This document shows, one piece after another, positions 21,937-32,299 of a stretch of 64,000 bases of DNA (within the stretch, counting starts at the first letter, position 1; each line of letters opens with the position of its first letter). Made by a program: the position numbers and the translations under genes. The notes beneath the pieces are model-generated. The model made no database searches, was not told the origin of the DNA, and was given only the letters and a program-made list of their open reading frames with translations. The DNA is from Isochrysis galbana. Taxonomy: Eukaryota; Haptophyta; Isochrysidales; Isochrysidaceae. The DNA lies in contig CM030936.1 of NCBI GenBank assembly GCA_018136815.1, positions 640,831 to 704,830 on the forward strand. Direction: 5' to 3'.

Positions 21937-23836
21937 AAAATCTTCTTAAAAATCTCCGCTACGTGTGTGGCATGAGGCAGTGTGCTCGTGGACCTCCCTA
22001 CTACCCAACCTTGACCCCTAACAACCCCCTTCCCCTTCCCCAGTTCCCTCTTTAGCGGAGAAGCTGGTTCCGGGGAGGTCGCGCGCGTTGCTTCGGCCAG
22101 GAGCTGGAGCGAAGGGGGCGGGAGACTATGGCTTCTCCTTTGCTCTGGCTCGGCTTGTATCACCTTCTCTTATATCTCATAGAATCTCTCTTGCTCTCCG
22201 TTGGGGTCTCTATTCAAAAAGGGTTAGCTACCTTAAGTGATGTTTCGCATATCAAGACCTCTCGCCGCCTGTAGGAGGTCTTCCGATATTTCTAGGTTGA
22301 AGTCTTTGTCCACCGTGTAAAGAGGGCTGATCATTCTCTTAATAGGTTTGTTGCTCGGGGCGTGTAGCCCCATATTCTCTCGTTGATTTTCAGCCTCTGA
22401 AAGAAACCGACTTTCGCCGTTACTAATAGGTGGTATCTCGCAAGGATCGCTCTTAAGATCGACCTAACGGACCTACCGTCCGCGTTGCCATACTGGATAT
22501 TGTAAAAGTCCGTTAGGATATACCTCCAACCCAGGATACCTAGGTATCCCGAGGAGGCAACTAAGTTTATACTTGGTTCACTCATGGCGGGGCACGAGTC
22601 CCCCCCTCTCTCCACTCCTCCCCCGCCATGGGGGAGGAACCACCCGCTCTCCTGGCACCTGACACGCCTAATGGCCTGCCAGGAGCACACTGCCCTGCTG
22701 ACCCATCCCTCTCCCCAAAGGCACGCCTGACTCGCCCGCCCTGGCCTGTCGTGGCCAGCCCATCCCTCTGACCAGCCCCTCCTCCCCCTGGGCCCCCCTG
22801 ATCAGGACCCCCCAGCCATCTCCAGTCGACTTGCAGGGGCGCTGAGCGCCAGCGAGGGAGAGGCAGGAGGGGCCAGGGCCATGCCCCAGCCTCACCTGCC
22901 CCCTGAGTTGTGCTCCTAGGCTCCTGCAGGCCACCTGCGGACCTGAAGAGGGGCCGCAGGCGCGCGCCATGGGCCCCCGCCGCAGGGAAGAGAGGAGGAA
23001 AAGGGAAGAGGGAGGGGAGGGGAGCGGCAGCTCTCCCCTCCGGTGTTTACGTGTCTTCTCGAACTATTTAGGTAAGAGAAGAAGGGGACGCCAGAGCCAG
23101 GAGGGAAGGGCCGCGGCTCGCCGCGGCCACTCGCTCGGGCGAGGGAGATTAGCGCTCTGGGCTCCTAAACTCACGAGTGCCCCCCCCCCCCCCTGCGTTG
23201 TTTTACCCGAAAGGGGTTTTCCCCCAGCGTGGCCTGGAGGAGAGGGTGTGCTGGGGTGCGCAGGGTCGGTGCTTGCACTGGGGGGAGGACAAATATCGAG
23301 GGGAGGGGGCAGTGCCCCCTCCCCCCGGTACCACTCGGACACTTGGCTCGTCAGGCATGGCGGGATTCCGGGACTGAAAAGTTGTGTCCAATTAGCTAGT
23401 GGGGTTGGCTAGGATATAACATTTATATTGTATATTAGGTTTAGGTATCCCGAGGAGGGATGAGGTATGTCTATCTGATAGCAGAAGAGACGTTGGGCTG
23501 TTTCAGATCCCGGCCTAAGGCTTATCCCCAGAAGTCCTTCTATGAATTCGAAGACGGGCTCTGTCGCAATGCATGTGGCTATATGAGTGGAGCTCTCGGG
23601 GGCTATGCCGCAAAAGCGGCATGTCGGATCGTCGGCAAAACGGTTCGCCGTAGCTATCCTCCTATGTAGGACATGTTTGAAGTGCAAATTAGAGTCTCTA
23701 GGTGTTAGAAAGTTATATTTATTTGTACAGTTGCGATACTTGTTTCCACTTTCCCGAGAGGACCGGTAACCTCTTTTCCCATCACCGCCGCTCTCCCCAA
23801 TCAATGGGGTGCGGCTGAACCATTCTTTTCCCAATT
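21937..23836 (-). mobile_element. LINE (non-LTR) 3' fragment, interrupted by an 884-bp insert
   Basis: Minus-strand remnant of the LINE family better preserved at 41200-42956. The 5' piece (23836-23459) encodes TPRDSNLHFKHVLHRRIATA and CRFCGIAPESSTH, the zinc-binding domain that follows reverse transcriptase. The 3' piece (22557-21937) continues with GWRYILTDFYNIQYGNADGR and a 3' UTR. The reading continues across the two copies of a 17-bp duplication (22541-22557 and 23442-23458) once the insert is ignored. The sense strand ends near 21937 in GATTTTTTT, matching the oligo(T) tail of the other copies. The copy is 5'-truncated. Confidence 0.82.
22558..23441. mobile_element. R1-type retroposon inserted in the LINE
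   Basis: 884-bp insert bounded by TAGGTATCCCGAGGAGG on both sides (17 bp, 22541-22557 and 23442-23458), typical of target-primed retroposition. It starts CAACTAAGTTTATACTTGG, contains GGGCACGAGTCCCCCCC and a C/G-rich body shared with R1 copies at 24, 30, 56 and 60 kb, and ends with GTGGGGTTGGCTAGGATATA, a segment shared with 10063-10130. No ORF is recognised, so it behaves like a long SINE or other non-autonomous retroposon. Confidence 0.7.
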
Positions 23837-24650
23837 CTTTTCCTACCTTGCCCTTTCCCCTTTCCTGCTGAACTAATGCTTTATGGTTGGTTGCCAGGGA
23901 GTGAGTGCGTCGGCGCGCCTAATCCTCTCCTTCGGATCCCCCGCCGAGGTCGGCCCCCCAGTCCCCATGGCCCATGGAACAGTCCCTGGCGAAGCGGTCG
24001 CGTCCACCGTCGAAGGCCAACTAAGTTTATACTTACGTTCGCCCATCGGTCATCGGGGGGGCACGAGCCCCCCCTCTCTTCACTCCTCCCCTGCTGTGGG
24101 GGAGGAACCACCCATCCACGCTGGGCCTGCCCTCGAGCTCACTCCTTCCCCATCCATGCTCGCCAGGCAGACAGAGGCCGCTAGGCGGCACTCAAGACTA
24201 GCGAGGCAAGCGTGGGAGAGGCAGGGGGGCCAGGGGTTGAGCCCCAGCCTCCACTGCCCCCTGACCCCTGAGTTGCCCCTGCTGGCCCTCCTCTAGGAGC
24301 CCCCAAAGGACCTCTGAGAGCAAGCCGTGGCGCGCGCATGGCGACGCGCCGCAGGGAGAGCGATGGGTGAGAGCGAAGAGAGGGAGGAGAGTGGGGGGGG
24401 GGGGGGGGGGGGGATTTGCAACCCCAGGGGCTGCTCGAGGTCGTCAGCCTCACCGGCGCGGTCATTCGTGGAAAGGTCCCAACTGTCCTTGCATATACTA
24501 ACTGCCCCTTGCATCGACAACCTACCCCTTGCATTCCCACAGTGGGAAACAATGGATATCCGGGCACGGCCGCGCGTGACTTCCCTACTGCCTCTTACTG
24601 GTGGTAGACATGTGAAGAGTTCTCATACGTAACGTGAATGGTCTGAAATT
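23837..24650. repeat. R1 repeat copy and spacer
   Basis: About 24010-24420 is an R1 copy: AACTAAGTTTATACTTACG, CACGAGCCCCCCCTC, GGAGGAACCACCC and a G run at about 24395-24413. The flanks show nothing recognisable. No gene. Confidence 0.6.
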
Positions 24651-25475
24651 ATGGTGAGGAGGAAGGGAAGAGGGGCAGCACGAATGGTGGAAGCATCTCC
24701 TATTCCATTGTATACGATTCGTGTGATAGAGGTCCTAATTGTAATGTTGACATTCTCATACTTGATGAACAACGTCCATACACGACCATGGGCCTTCTTT
24801 GCTCTGTCGTATGATAACGTCCTTCCAGACAATGAGTACTGTCAAGTGCCGTGTGGCGCCGAGGGTGAGCTGTGTGGTGGTCCCGCGCGAGACTGCTGCG
24901 TGGAGGGCCAGTGTGCCGAAGGTTCGTGCAGGGTGTGCAACACGCTTTACGAATCATGCATCGACTCGGGCTGCTGTGATATAGGCGAGTGCATCAACGG
25001 CCAGTGCAATTATCCATGTGCCGATGTGGGAGAGGATTGCACACACTCCGACTGCTGTGACACGACGAACCATGTGTGTTCAACGGTCACGGGCGGATGG
25101 AGGACGTGCCAATGGAAGTGTGGCGCTCCGGGTGAGTCATGCGCCGAGAGTAATTGCTGTCTTGAGGGAACGTGTGTGGATGGTCTCTGTGAGGCGGTCT
25201 GTAGCGCGGAGGGCTCGTCGTCTGCACACTCGCAGTGCTGTGCCGACCCCACCAACATCTGCCAAAATGGGAGATGTACCAGGGCGTCATGTGGTACCCA
25301 TGTCGGTGCGTCCTGTGAGCAGAGTCAGTGCTGCTTGTCACAAGCAAACATGGGGATTGAGTGCATCAACAATGTGTGGCATGGCGATCGGCTTGCATGC
25401 CCGGACGGCGTAATTCACCGGCACCGTTTTGTTGTCGATGGTGAGAACAATTTTGCGTGGGAAGTTGCCCGATAA
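24651..25475 (+). CDS. Cysteine-repeat type II membrane or secreted protein
   Basis: Intronless ORF of 274 residues. The start at 24651 gives a basic cytosolic tail and then a hydrophobic anchor (VIEVLIVMLTFSYLM, about residues 26-41); a second ATG at 24684 would keep the anchor. The rest is a run of about six cysteine modules of roughly 35-40 residues with the pattern C..xGExCxxSxCC....C..G.C, for example CGAPGESCAESNCCLEGTC and CADVGEDCTHSDCCD. This spacing resembles knottin/Dickkopf-like or granulin-like disulphide modules, so an extracytoplasmic location is expected. The C-terminus is HRHRFVVDGENNFAWEVAR and lacks Cys. Function is unknown; coat, adhesion or protease-inhibitor roles are possible for such modules. 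Confidence 0.8.
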   Translation: MVRRKGRGAARMVEASPIPLYTIRVIEVLIVMLTFSYLMNNVHTRPWAFFALSYDNVLPDNEYCQVPCGAEGELCGGPARDCCVEGQCAEGSCRVCNTLYESCIDSGCCDIGECINGQCNYPCADVGEDCTHSDCCDTTNHVCSTVTGGWRTCQWKCGAPGESCAESNCCLEGTCVDGLCEAVCSAEGSSSAHSQCCADPTNICQNGRCTRASCGTHVGASCEQSQCCLSQANMGIECINNVWHGDRLACPDGVIHRHRFVVDGENNFAWEVAR

Positions 25476-26193
25476 GAAGGTTCCTTGCGCCGCGGAGACG
25501 TATAGCCAATCTTCTATGGGATATCATGAGATATCGTGATTTCAACGAGATATCGACCCTGCCCCAAATCGAGTGAATGGAGTCGGACTACGTGCGTGTT
25601 TCAACATGTGAAGTGTCAAGTTGAGTCAAGTGACCTCCAGGTGACAATGAAAGGTGTTAGCAGGGATGGGGATAATTGAACGCTTTTGGTCTGCCGGGGG
25701 GTGTGGGTGGAGAAAGCTTCCGAAAGATGGACGCAGCCTACCTATGGGAAGGGGTAGAAGCGGCCATATTGCATAATGAATAAATACTGTATAATGCAGC
25801 ATAATGAATAAATAATGAACATGCATGTAGTACACAATTCTTACTACTACTGCCGGGGAGTGTTCCGCTGACTAGCAGCCAGGAGGACGGACGGCCTAAT
25901 CCTAATCATCTAATCTGATCGAACACTGCTCTCTCTACTAACGAAGCGCATATGAGCATTTCCTCTCTACGTTCATGCTTTCCTGTGGCTTATGCAGCAG
26001 TACATCTTCTCCAATGCATCTCATGCGTACGTGTGGATACGTGGATAACGTAGATTTACTTCCAGCGACGCAAAATACATTCTGCATTCCGCCTGGCGAG
26101 CCGCTTTTGCTGAAATTCTTGCTTTCTCCCTCCTCTCATTGCTTTCTATGCAAGCTTCTGGCTTTGTTGCTAGCTCTAGTTGGTCCGTCTTGC
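25476..26193. other. Intergenic spacer between tail-to-tail genes
   Basis: Non-coding stretch between the converging cysteine-repeat and beta-helix genes. A short AATGAATAAATA repeat is found at about 25775-25815, which may serve as polyadenylation context. Nothing else is recognised. Confidence 0.5.
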
Positions 26194-29100
26194 TCATAAG
26201 CATGGGTAAAACGGTGGCCAGTGCAGCTTGCACGAGTACTTGCCTTCGCTTGTCGCGATATATTCGCACTCTGCCGAGTAGTCGGGACGGCCGATGTAGA
26301 AGCCCTCACAAGTGTTTCGGTCTTCGGAATTGAATGCTCCCTGGGAGACAACTTGGCCGCACCACCGCCCGCTATTCCAAAGATTGGTCTTTGTCAATGT
26401 GAATGGTTGGTTGAGGCCGCAACGGCCGCTCGTGTTCAAGCTGCCTGAGATAGACGGCGGCGGCGGGCCTGGAAATGGCGGTGGCGGTGGTGGTGGAGGA
26501 GGAGACGAGGACAGAAGATTCTCGCCTTCATCCTTGTCGCATGGGTAGTGTGGCGGCCATTCAAGGACACACTTGTACTGGCCGTCGTGGATGTTGACAT
26601 ACTTGCACTCGGACGTGTACTGGGGCAGACCCACGTACAGACCTTCACACGTATTGCGGTGACGAGCATTAAACGGACCCTGGGGGACCATCTGCGGGCA
26701 CCACTTGGGCCTAATGTTGGACTTCGTGATAGTGAATGGCTGGTTTAGGCCGCAAGTTTGTGGCGGCGGAGCTAGTGCAGGCGGTGGAGGAGAAGGCCGG
26801 CGTGATGACAAGGAAGGCGGCGGAGGAGGTGGCGGATGGGATGAAAAAGGTGTAGAGGTCGAATCGCACGCATAGTGTGGAGGCCACCTTAACGCACACT
26901 TGTAGTCACCATCACCGGCGCTCTCGTATGTGCACTCCGACGTGAAAGACCGGATTCCAACATACTGACCTTCACAAGTTGCACGCCGACTCGTGCTGAA
27001 AGGGGCCTTAGGTACGGCCGATGAGCACCATCGTGGCGCGATGTTCACCTTGAACTTGGTGAACGGCTGCTCCAGGCCGCATGCCGGGTTTGGTGAAGCC
27101 GGTGGTGACGGCGACGGCAGAGACCCTTGCCATGACGACAGAGAGTGAGACGGCGGCGGCGGTGAGGGTGGCTGTGGTGGTGGGGAGGGCGGCGGCGGCG
27201 GTGGCGAGGGCGGCGGCGGCGGCGTTGGTGGCGGTGAGGGCGGTGAAGGCGGCGAGGGTGGCGGTGGCGGTGGCGAAGGCGACGGGGGTGGGGGAGGTGG
27301 TGAAGGCGGAGATGATGGAGATGGAGGAGGAAAAGGAGCCGTTCCATTCGGGCATGGGTAGTGTGGCGGCCATTCTAAGGCGCACTTCCACGTGATCGCA
27401 TCCACATTTGTCAGCATGCACCTCGCCGCGTACTCCCCATTCATGAAGTGATGTGATTCGCACCAACGACGCCTTCTCTCGCTCCACTGGCCTGGTTCTA
27501 GGAGGTTTCCGCACCACTTGCCGGTGCCGTGGATGTTCGTGGTTGTTTGTGTGAAAGGCTGCGTGAGGCCGCACGACGCCCCCGGCGGGGTCGGCGGTGG
27601 TGATGGGACAGCGGAATGGGAGGACGACGCGAGGATTATGTTACCTTGCAAGATGGTGTCGCCCCTGCGAGCTTCGTCGACGATTCCGGGGGCGCATTCC
27701 TCGAGTCGATTGTCCGAAATCACGGCGCCCTGGAAGCCTAGGTCTCCTTCGAGCCAGTTCACCTCGATACCGCCCACAAAGAGGCCGCCCGCTCGTTGGT
27801 ACAGCACGTTCTTAGCCCTGAAGAAGGATGTCTTCCCCAAGCTCGCGCGTGCGTACGAATCATGCAGCCACGAGTTGCGTACACTGACATAGTGGTTCGA
27901 CTTATCGGAGGACTGCCCCAGAGACCAATTGGGCACTACCTCTGCAGGCAACGGCGTCAAGAACTTGAGCATGAAGATGTGGTCGCTTTCGAAAGTGTAG
28001 AGGGGAGAGAAGCCGAACGAATGCGGAGGCGAGTTGAGCACGCTCCTTATAGTGTCGGTCCCGCTCCACACGAACGGCTTGGGTACACCCTCGAGTGTGG
28101 CCTTCCCCAAGATCGCAAACGTATCCTTATGGTAAAACGTTAACTGATCGCCCCTCCCGAGAAGGGTCATGCTCCGCTTCCTGTCAAGGAAGACCACCGT
28201 GTTGTCGTCAATCCTTTCGACAACCACTCCGATCCCTGAATACACGTTGAGCAGGTCGTCACCCGTAAATCCAATTTCCGAGTCGACGATGGTTGCGCCT
28301 TCCGCAGCACTGTTTGAGTGGAATCCGTCGGCGTTGACGCTCATGAGGAGTGGCGAGTCAGGACGCCGCGTGATCTTCAGTCGGCGGTAGGTGTTCCCTC
28401 CGCCGCCCTTGGTCTCGACAACGCCGATGTTGGTGCCGCTGTACACGTGGGTGTCCTCAAAGGTGAGTCCTTGGCTACGCACAAGCTCTATCGCATGCGG
28501 GTAGATTCGTGGATTGAGCGAGACCAGGTCGCCCACCTTGGCGAGCGACTTGATAATTTCCACCCGTCCTGAAAGCGCGATGCGCCAACGCTGACCACAG
28601 CCCTCTCCAGTCACGCCCATGCACGCAGCGCCGGCGGTGCTTGTCGAGCCATCGAGGTAAACGTTGACGGCACCGTCTGGTGGCCGCCTCATAGTTCGCG
28701 TCGCAGCGCTCCAAAATGCGACCTTGACCACCTCAGCAGAGGTGAAGATGTTGCCCGTCATGTTCTGATTTGGCATCGGGAACATGGGATCGAACTGAGC
28801 CTCAACCCAGCGAGAGATCTCAGAAGGATCGATGCGCGTGATCACTCCTTGAGCGACAACCGGTGGGTCATAATCTATAGCGAATGGCCGGCTGGCATCT
28901 GCTAGCCATCGCACGTTCGAGCAGTCGATCATCTTGAATCCATCTCCAAAGCTGAACCAGAAGGTGACGCCGGTTGCGAACACCTCCATGTTGCGCACGT
29001 TCTGAAGCTCGAAGGACGAGGTGAAGTAGTAATCTCCTGGGGTGATGGTGAAAGTTGGCGAACCCCTGTTGGCAGCCTGCTGCATCTGGTTGAGCAGGCT

Positions 29101-29301
29101 CGAGCCAGAGGCGCGACTGGCTCTGTCCGTCGGCATGCTGCGGCTCTGCGTGGGAAGCTTAGGGTACTGGCGAGGAGACGGCTCAGCGGCGAGCCTCCAC
29201 CGGTGGTCGAGAAGCTGTGCGGCATCGTCTCCTAGTACGATCTGCGCACTCACACCGAGCAGCACCACCAGCAGCCAGGGAGGGCCGGCCGTGGACACCA
29301 T
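26194..29301 (-). CDS. Secreted beta-helix protein with four novel Cys modules
   Basis: Intronless ORF of 1035 residues from the ATG at 29301 (upstream in-frame ATGs lack a better context). The start MVSTAGPPWLLVVLLGVSAQ is a signal peptide. Residues about 80-600 form a long beta-strand-rich region with TFTITPGDYYF, GVTFWFSFGDGFKMIDCSNV, TNIGVVETKGGGGNTYRRLK, SVNADGFHSNSAAEGATIVD, IGFTGDDLLNVYSGIGVVVE and NSWLHDSYARASLGKT, the layout of right-handed parallel beta-helix (pectate-lyase-like) proteins. Then come four six-cysteine modules (start near 27573, 27079, 26755 and 26419) with consensus CGLxQPFT...WC...C(E)...C...KCxLxWPPHYPC, separated by Pro/Ser-rich linkers of hydroxyproline-glycoprotein type. 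A paralogue of the beta-helix part lies at 53872. An extracellular or cell-wall carbohydrate role is likely but unproven. Confidence 0.88.
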   Translation of the reverse strand: MVSTAGPPWLLVVLLGVSAQIVLGDDAAQLLDHRWRLAAEPSPRQYPKLPTQSRSMPTDRASRASGSSLLNQMQQAANRGSPTFTITPGDYYFTSSFELQNVRNMEVFATGVTFWFSFGDGFKMIDCSNVRWLADASRPFAIDYDPPVVAQGVITRIDPSEISRWVEAQFDPMFPMPNQNMTGNIFTSAEVVKVAFWSAATRTMRRPPDGAVNVYLDGSTSTAGAACMGVTGEGCGQRWRIALSGRVEIIKSLAKVGDLVSLNPRIYPHAIELVRSQGLTFEDTHVYSGTNIGVVETKGGGGNTYRRLKITRRPDSPLLMSVNADGFHSNSAAEGATIVDSEIGFTGDDLLNVYSGIGVVVERIDDNTVVFLDRKRSMTLLGRGDQLTFYHKDTFAILGKATLEGVPKPFVWSGTDTIRSVLNSPPHSFGFSPLYTFESDHIFMLKFLTPLPAEVVPNWSLGQSSDKSNHYVSVRNSWLHDSYARASLGKTSFFRAKNVLYQRAGGLFVGGIEVNWLEGDLGFQGAVISDNRLEECAPGIVDEARRGDTILQGNIILASSSHSAVPSPPPTPPGASCGLTQPFTQTTTNIHGTGKWCGNLLEPGQWSERRRRWCESHHFMNGEYAARCMLTNVDAITWKCALEWPPHYPCPNGTAPFPPPSPSSPPSPPPPPPSPSPPPPPPSPPSPPSPPPTPPPPPSPPPPPPSPPPQPPSPPPPSHSLSSWQGSLPSPSPPASPNPACGLEQPFTKFKVNIAPRWCSSAVPKAPFSTSRRATCEGQYVGIRSFTSECTYESAGDGDYKCALRWPPHYACDSTSTPFSSHPPPPPPPSLSSRRPSPPPPALAPPPQTCGLNQPFTITKSNIRPKWCPQMVPQGPFNARHRNTCEGLYVGLPQYTSECKYVNIHDGQYKCVLEWPPHYPCDKDEGENLLSSSPPPPPPPPPFPGPPPPSISGSLNTSGRCGLNQPFTLTKTNLWNSGRWCGQVVSQGAFNSEDRNTCEGFYIGRPDYSAECEYIATSEGKYSCKLHWPPFYPCL

Positions 29302-30100
29302 GGCGGCGAGTGCGTGGACGGCGAACCCTCTGCGGCTCTTAGCCGAAAAGCGACCGCGAGCGAGCGAGCACCCACGCACCACCTACTTCCTTCCGCCACC
29401 CCTACGGCTTCTTTCTCCTCTTTTCATGCACATGCGGTTTTCTTTATATTGCAGAGTTCCCCCCAGCGCCCGCTTCCTCCCCCATCTTCCGCTTCTCACT
29501 TTCGCTCTTCTTGCCGTCGCTCGCTCTCGCGAAACGGCCGACTCCCCCCCAACTCTCCCGCGAGAAGAAGATCGCAGAAGATCAAGAGGAAGAGGAAGAA
29601 GACGGTCGCGCGCGTGATCCAGAAGCTCGAAAGGTGGGCGCGCTCGGCAATCAAGAGATGGGAGAATCACTTGTAGTGTGTCCAGGTATCTCTAGGAAAT
29701 GCAACCAATCACACATGTGCTGAGGAGTGTAACGCGTCCGTTGGGGAGGCGGCAGCGGACGGAAGACGAAGAAAGGGCGCGAGAGCATTCACTTTGTGCT
29801 TCGCAGTGAGAGCTGGGACAGGGTGTGAATACCTGAAAGCTTCAAGGTAGAGGTAATCTTAGACCCTACGCATACGACCCCACGACCCCCGAGAGAAAAT
29901 TGGGGTCCACAAGTCCACAAAATGGACCCTGAAAACTGAAAACGCTAGAAAATGCTACCGAGAATCTCAGGTCGTATGCGAGACCCTCTCCCCCAAGCGA
30001 GCCTGAAATTTGACGACAACCCCCCCCCCCCCCTTTCCTCCTAGGAGGGCCGGAGGGCCGCGAGGGGGCCATTTGCGATGCGAGACGGTGGCGGGCATTG
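29302..30100. other. 5' flank of the beta-helix gene and spacer
   Basis: No gene seen. Directly upstream of the start the sequence is pyrimidine-rich on the coding strand. Further on there is GA-rich sequence (29560-29640) and GAGACCC/ACGACC words (29860-29985). A C run lies at about 30018-30032. Confidence 0.45.
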
Positions 30101-31256
30101 GGAGGCAGTACAAACAAATCTATCTGAGCATTAGTACCACTACTCTCACTAGCCCGGTACTAACACGACAGCCCTCAGCGCACCTGCCCGTACACCTTGG
30201 CGCGTGCTGTTGTCACAAATACATACTCCTATGCACCCTTCCACATCTCCCCCCTCGCAGGCCCCCGGCTCCCATTCTAACTCCCCACAAGTTAAAATGA
30301 GGGAAAACCCATTGAGGCGGTCCGGTCGACGCCGGCCGACTCTCCGGGAAAAAGCACCGGGGGGGGGGGAGGAACCTCTCGTCAAAAAAGGAGAACGGCC
30401 CTTACAGCTCGCGCCGCGAGCGGTCCTCGAAGAAATAAATGACTGCGCCCCCCGATATCTGCCACAGGGACGTCTTGAGCCACTCCCTTCTTCTCGCCTC
30501 TCCTGTCGCCAGCCGCCCCCCTTCGCCCGTTTGCTAACGCAAACGGGGCTCGTTTCTCACCACACTCCATCGGGGGGGTGCAAATCCCCCCTCTCCCTCG
30601 TTCCATTCTCTTCCGCCCCGGTCCCTGCGGCGCGTCGCCATGCGGCGCGCCATGGCCTGCTCTCAGAGGTCCTTCAGGGGCGCCCAGAGGGCCAGCAGGG
30701 CCAACTCAGGGGGCAGTGGAGGCTGGGGCTCAGCCCCTGGCCCCCCCTGCCTCTCCCTCGCTCGCCTCGCTGGCCTTGGGTGCCGCCCTGAGGCCCCTGT
30801 CTGCCTGGCGACCAGGGATGGGGGGGGGAGTCAGTACGAGAGCAGGCCCATGCGGGCCTGGGAGTGCGGCTCGCGGCCCGCGCCCACTAGGGGTCTGGGC
30901 TGATTTGATGAGTGCCCTGCCCCTGCCAGAGGGCAGGGGCTGGGGTTGAATGTACGGGCCCACCCCGGGGGGTGTCCGCGATGGAAAGAGGGGGGCGCGA
31001 GGCCCCCATTGACCCCCACTTATAAAAGTAGGTTTAACATTGGGAGGCAGTAGCTTTAGCTAGGAGCTAAAAGGTAAAAGGCGCGCCCGCCAGCATGGCT
31101 GTGGCTGGCTGAGGCGCGCGCACCGGGGGGGGACGCCGCGTCGATTAGCGGCCCGACGCTCGCCCACGCTCGCGTCGGACGTCGACCCTCCGTAATAGTG
31201 ATTTCTATAGCAAGTTTACGCGTTTTCTGGTTACACATCGTTGTGGGGTGGGGGCT
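30100..31256. repeat. R1 repeat copy and related repeats
   Basis: The stretch 30110-30200 (AGCATTAGTACCACTACTCTC) matches 9395-9440. About 30530-31000 is an R1 copy with GGGGGTGCAAATCCCCCC, CAGAGGTCCTTCAGGGGC and GAGGGCAGGGGCTGGGG. No gene found; the open frames follow the G/C-rich repeat body. Confidence 0.55.
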
Positions 31257-31734
31257 ACCGTGGGTAAGACCCGTAACAGGTTTGATTTTAGCAATCTGGA
31301 TATCTAGTTGGAGTTCAGATTTGGTATCTAGATAGTATCCGGATACCTCAGGAGCTCGTTAGGAATATCCAGATAGATACTGATACTGATAGTCGGCTCG
31401 ATCCATAATACAAGCAAACACCACAGCGCGCGGAGACAGATGTCCGTTATCATACGAAAACAGGAGTTTTATTGAAGAATACCAAATGAAGGAGAACGGA
31501 GCGAGAGAGATCGAATTGAGACGATTCTCTGCAACGGTCAACGGTATCTGGATATCTGACGGATACCCGGGTACCTGGAAGTATCTGGAATGTCAGGATT
31601 TACTATCTGGATATCCGGCTGCCTGGTAGCGCGGCGCACGATCCCTATCTGGATACCTGGATCCGGCTACTTAATAGGCAAAGATACCTAGTATCTAGAT
31701 ATCTGGCAAACCGGTTACTAGTCTTAACCGTGGG
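31257..31734. mobile_element. hAT-type MITE rich in GGATATC palindromes
   Basis: Element 31265-31726 (462 bp). The left end reads TAAGACCCGTAACAGGTTTG; the right end, on the opposite strand, reads TAAGACTAGTAACCGGTTTG. ACCGTGGG is duplicated on both sides (31257-31264 and 31727-31734), the 8-bp hallmark of hAT insertions. The interior is packed with TATCTGGATATC, GGATACC and similar palindromic words. No ORF of note. Confidence 0.85.
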
Positions 31735-32299
31735 CGGGAGTCTGGGACCCAAAGGACACCGGATATGTGCTAGTTAAACAGTTAAACCTATCCGGTCAGC
31801 ACATCCAAAAATCTCGTGATGAATCCTCAATCTTGACTTAGTCAATTTTCTCCCTTAGAAGTTGAAATAGCTATTTGACCGCCCTATCAACATGTCAACA
31901 TGGCGCTCCCACCCATGAGGGCCGCGAAGGGCACCTTCGCGGATGCCCTCCCCCCCCCCTTTCTAAGAGATAGCACCTCCAAGTCCTATTTTAGGTTACT
32001 TGGTGGGAGCAGAGGGAGAAGAGAGCCGAGGAGGCTGGCTGCCCCTGGCGCGGGTGAGCGAGCGGCCGAGGGAGAGAGGGTGCGAGGGAGAGGGGGGTGG
32101 GGGGGGGGGGCGGAGAGAGAGACAGAGAAAGAAAGGGAGTGAGAGCGAGAGCAAGAGGTGGGGAGGGAGAGGGAGGCAGGCAGGCAGGGAGGGAAAGGGA
32201 GGGAGACAGATCAGGGAGAGAGAGAGATCGGGAAGGCAGGGTGAGGGTGTGTGGGGTGGGGTTGGAGGAAGGGAGGGAGTGCGGAGTGCCGGGGCAACG
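31735..32299. repeat. Spacer and GA-rich 5' tract of the BioF-like gene
   Basis: 31735-31990 has no recognised content apart from GCTATTTGACCGCCCTA, which also appears inverted near 9355. From 32000 to 32285 the sequence is G/A-rich low complexity (GGGAGAGA, GGCAGGCAGG), like the 5' tracts before other genes here. Confidence 0.5.
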
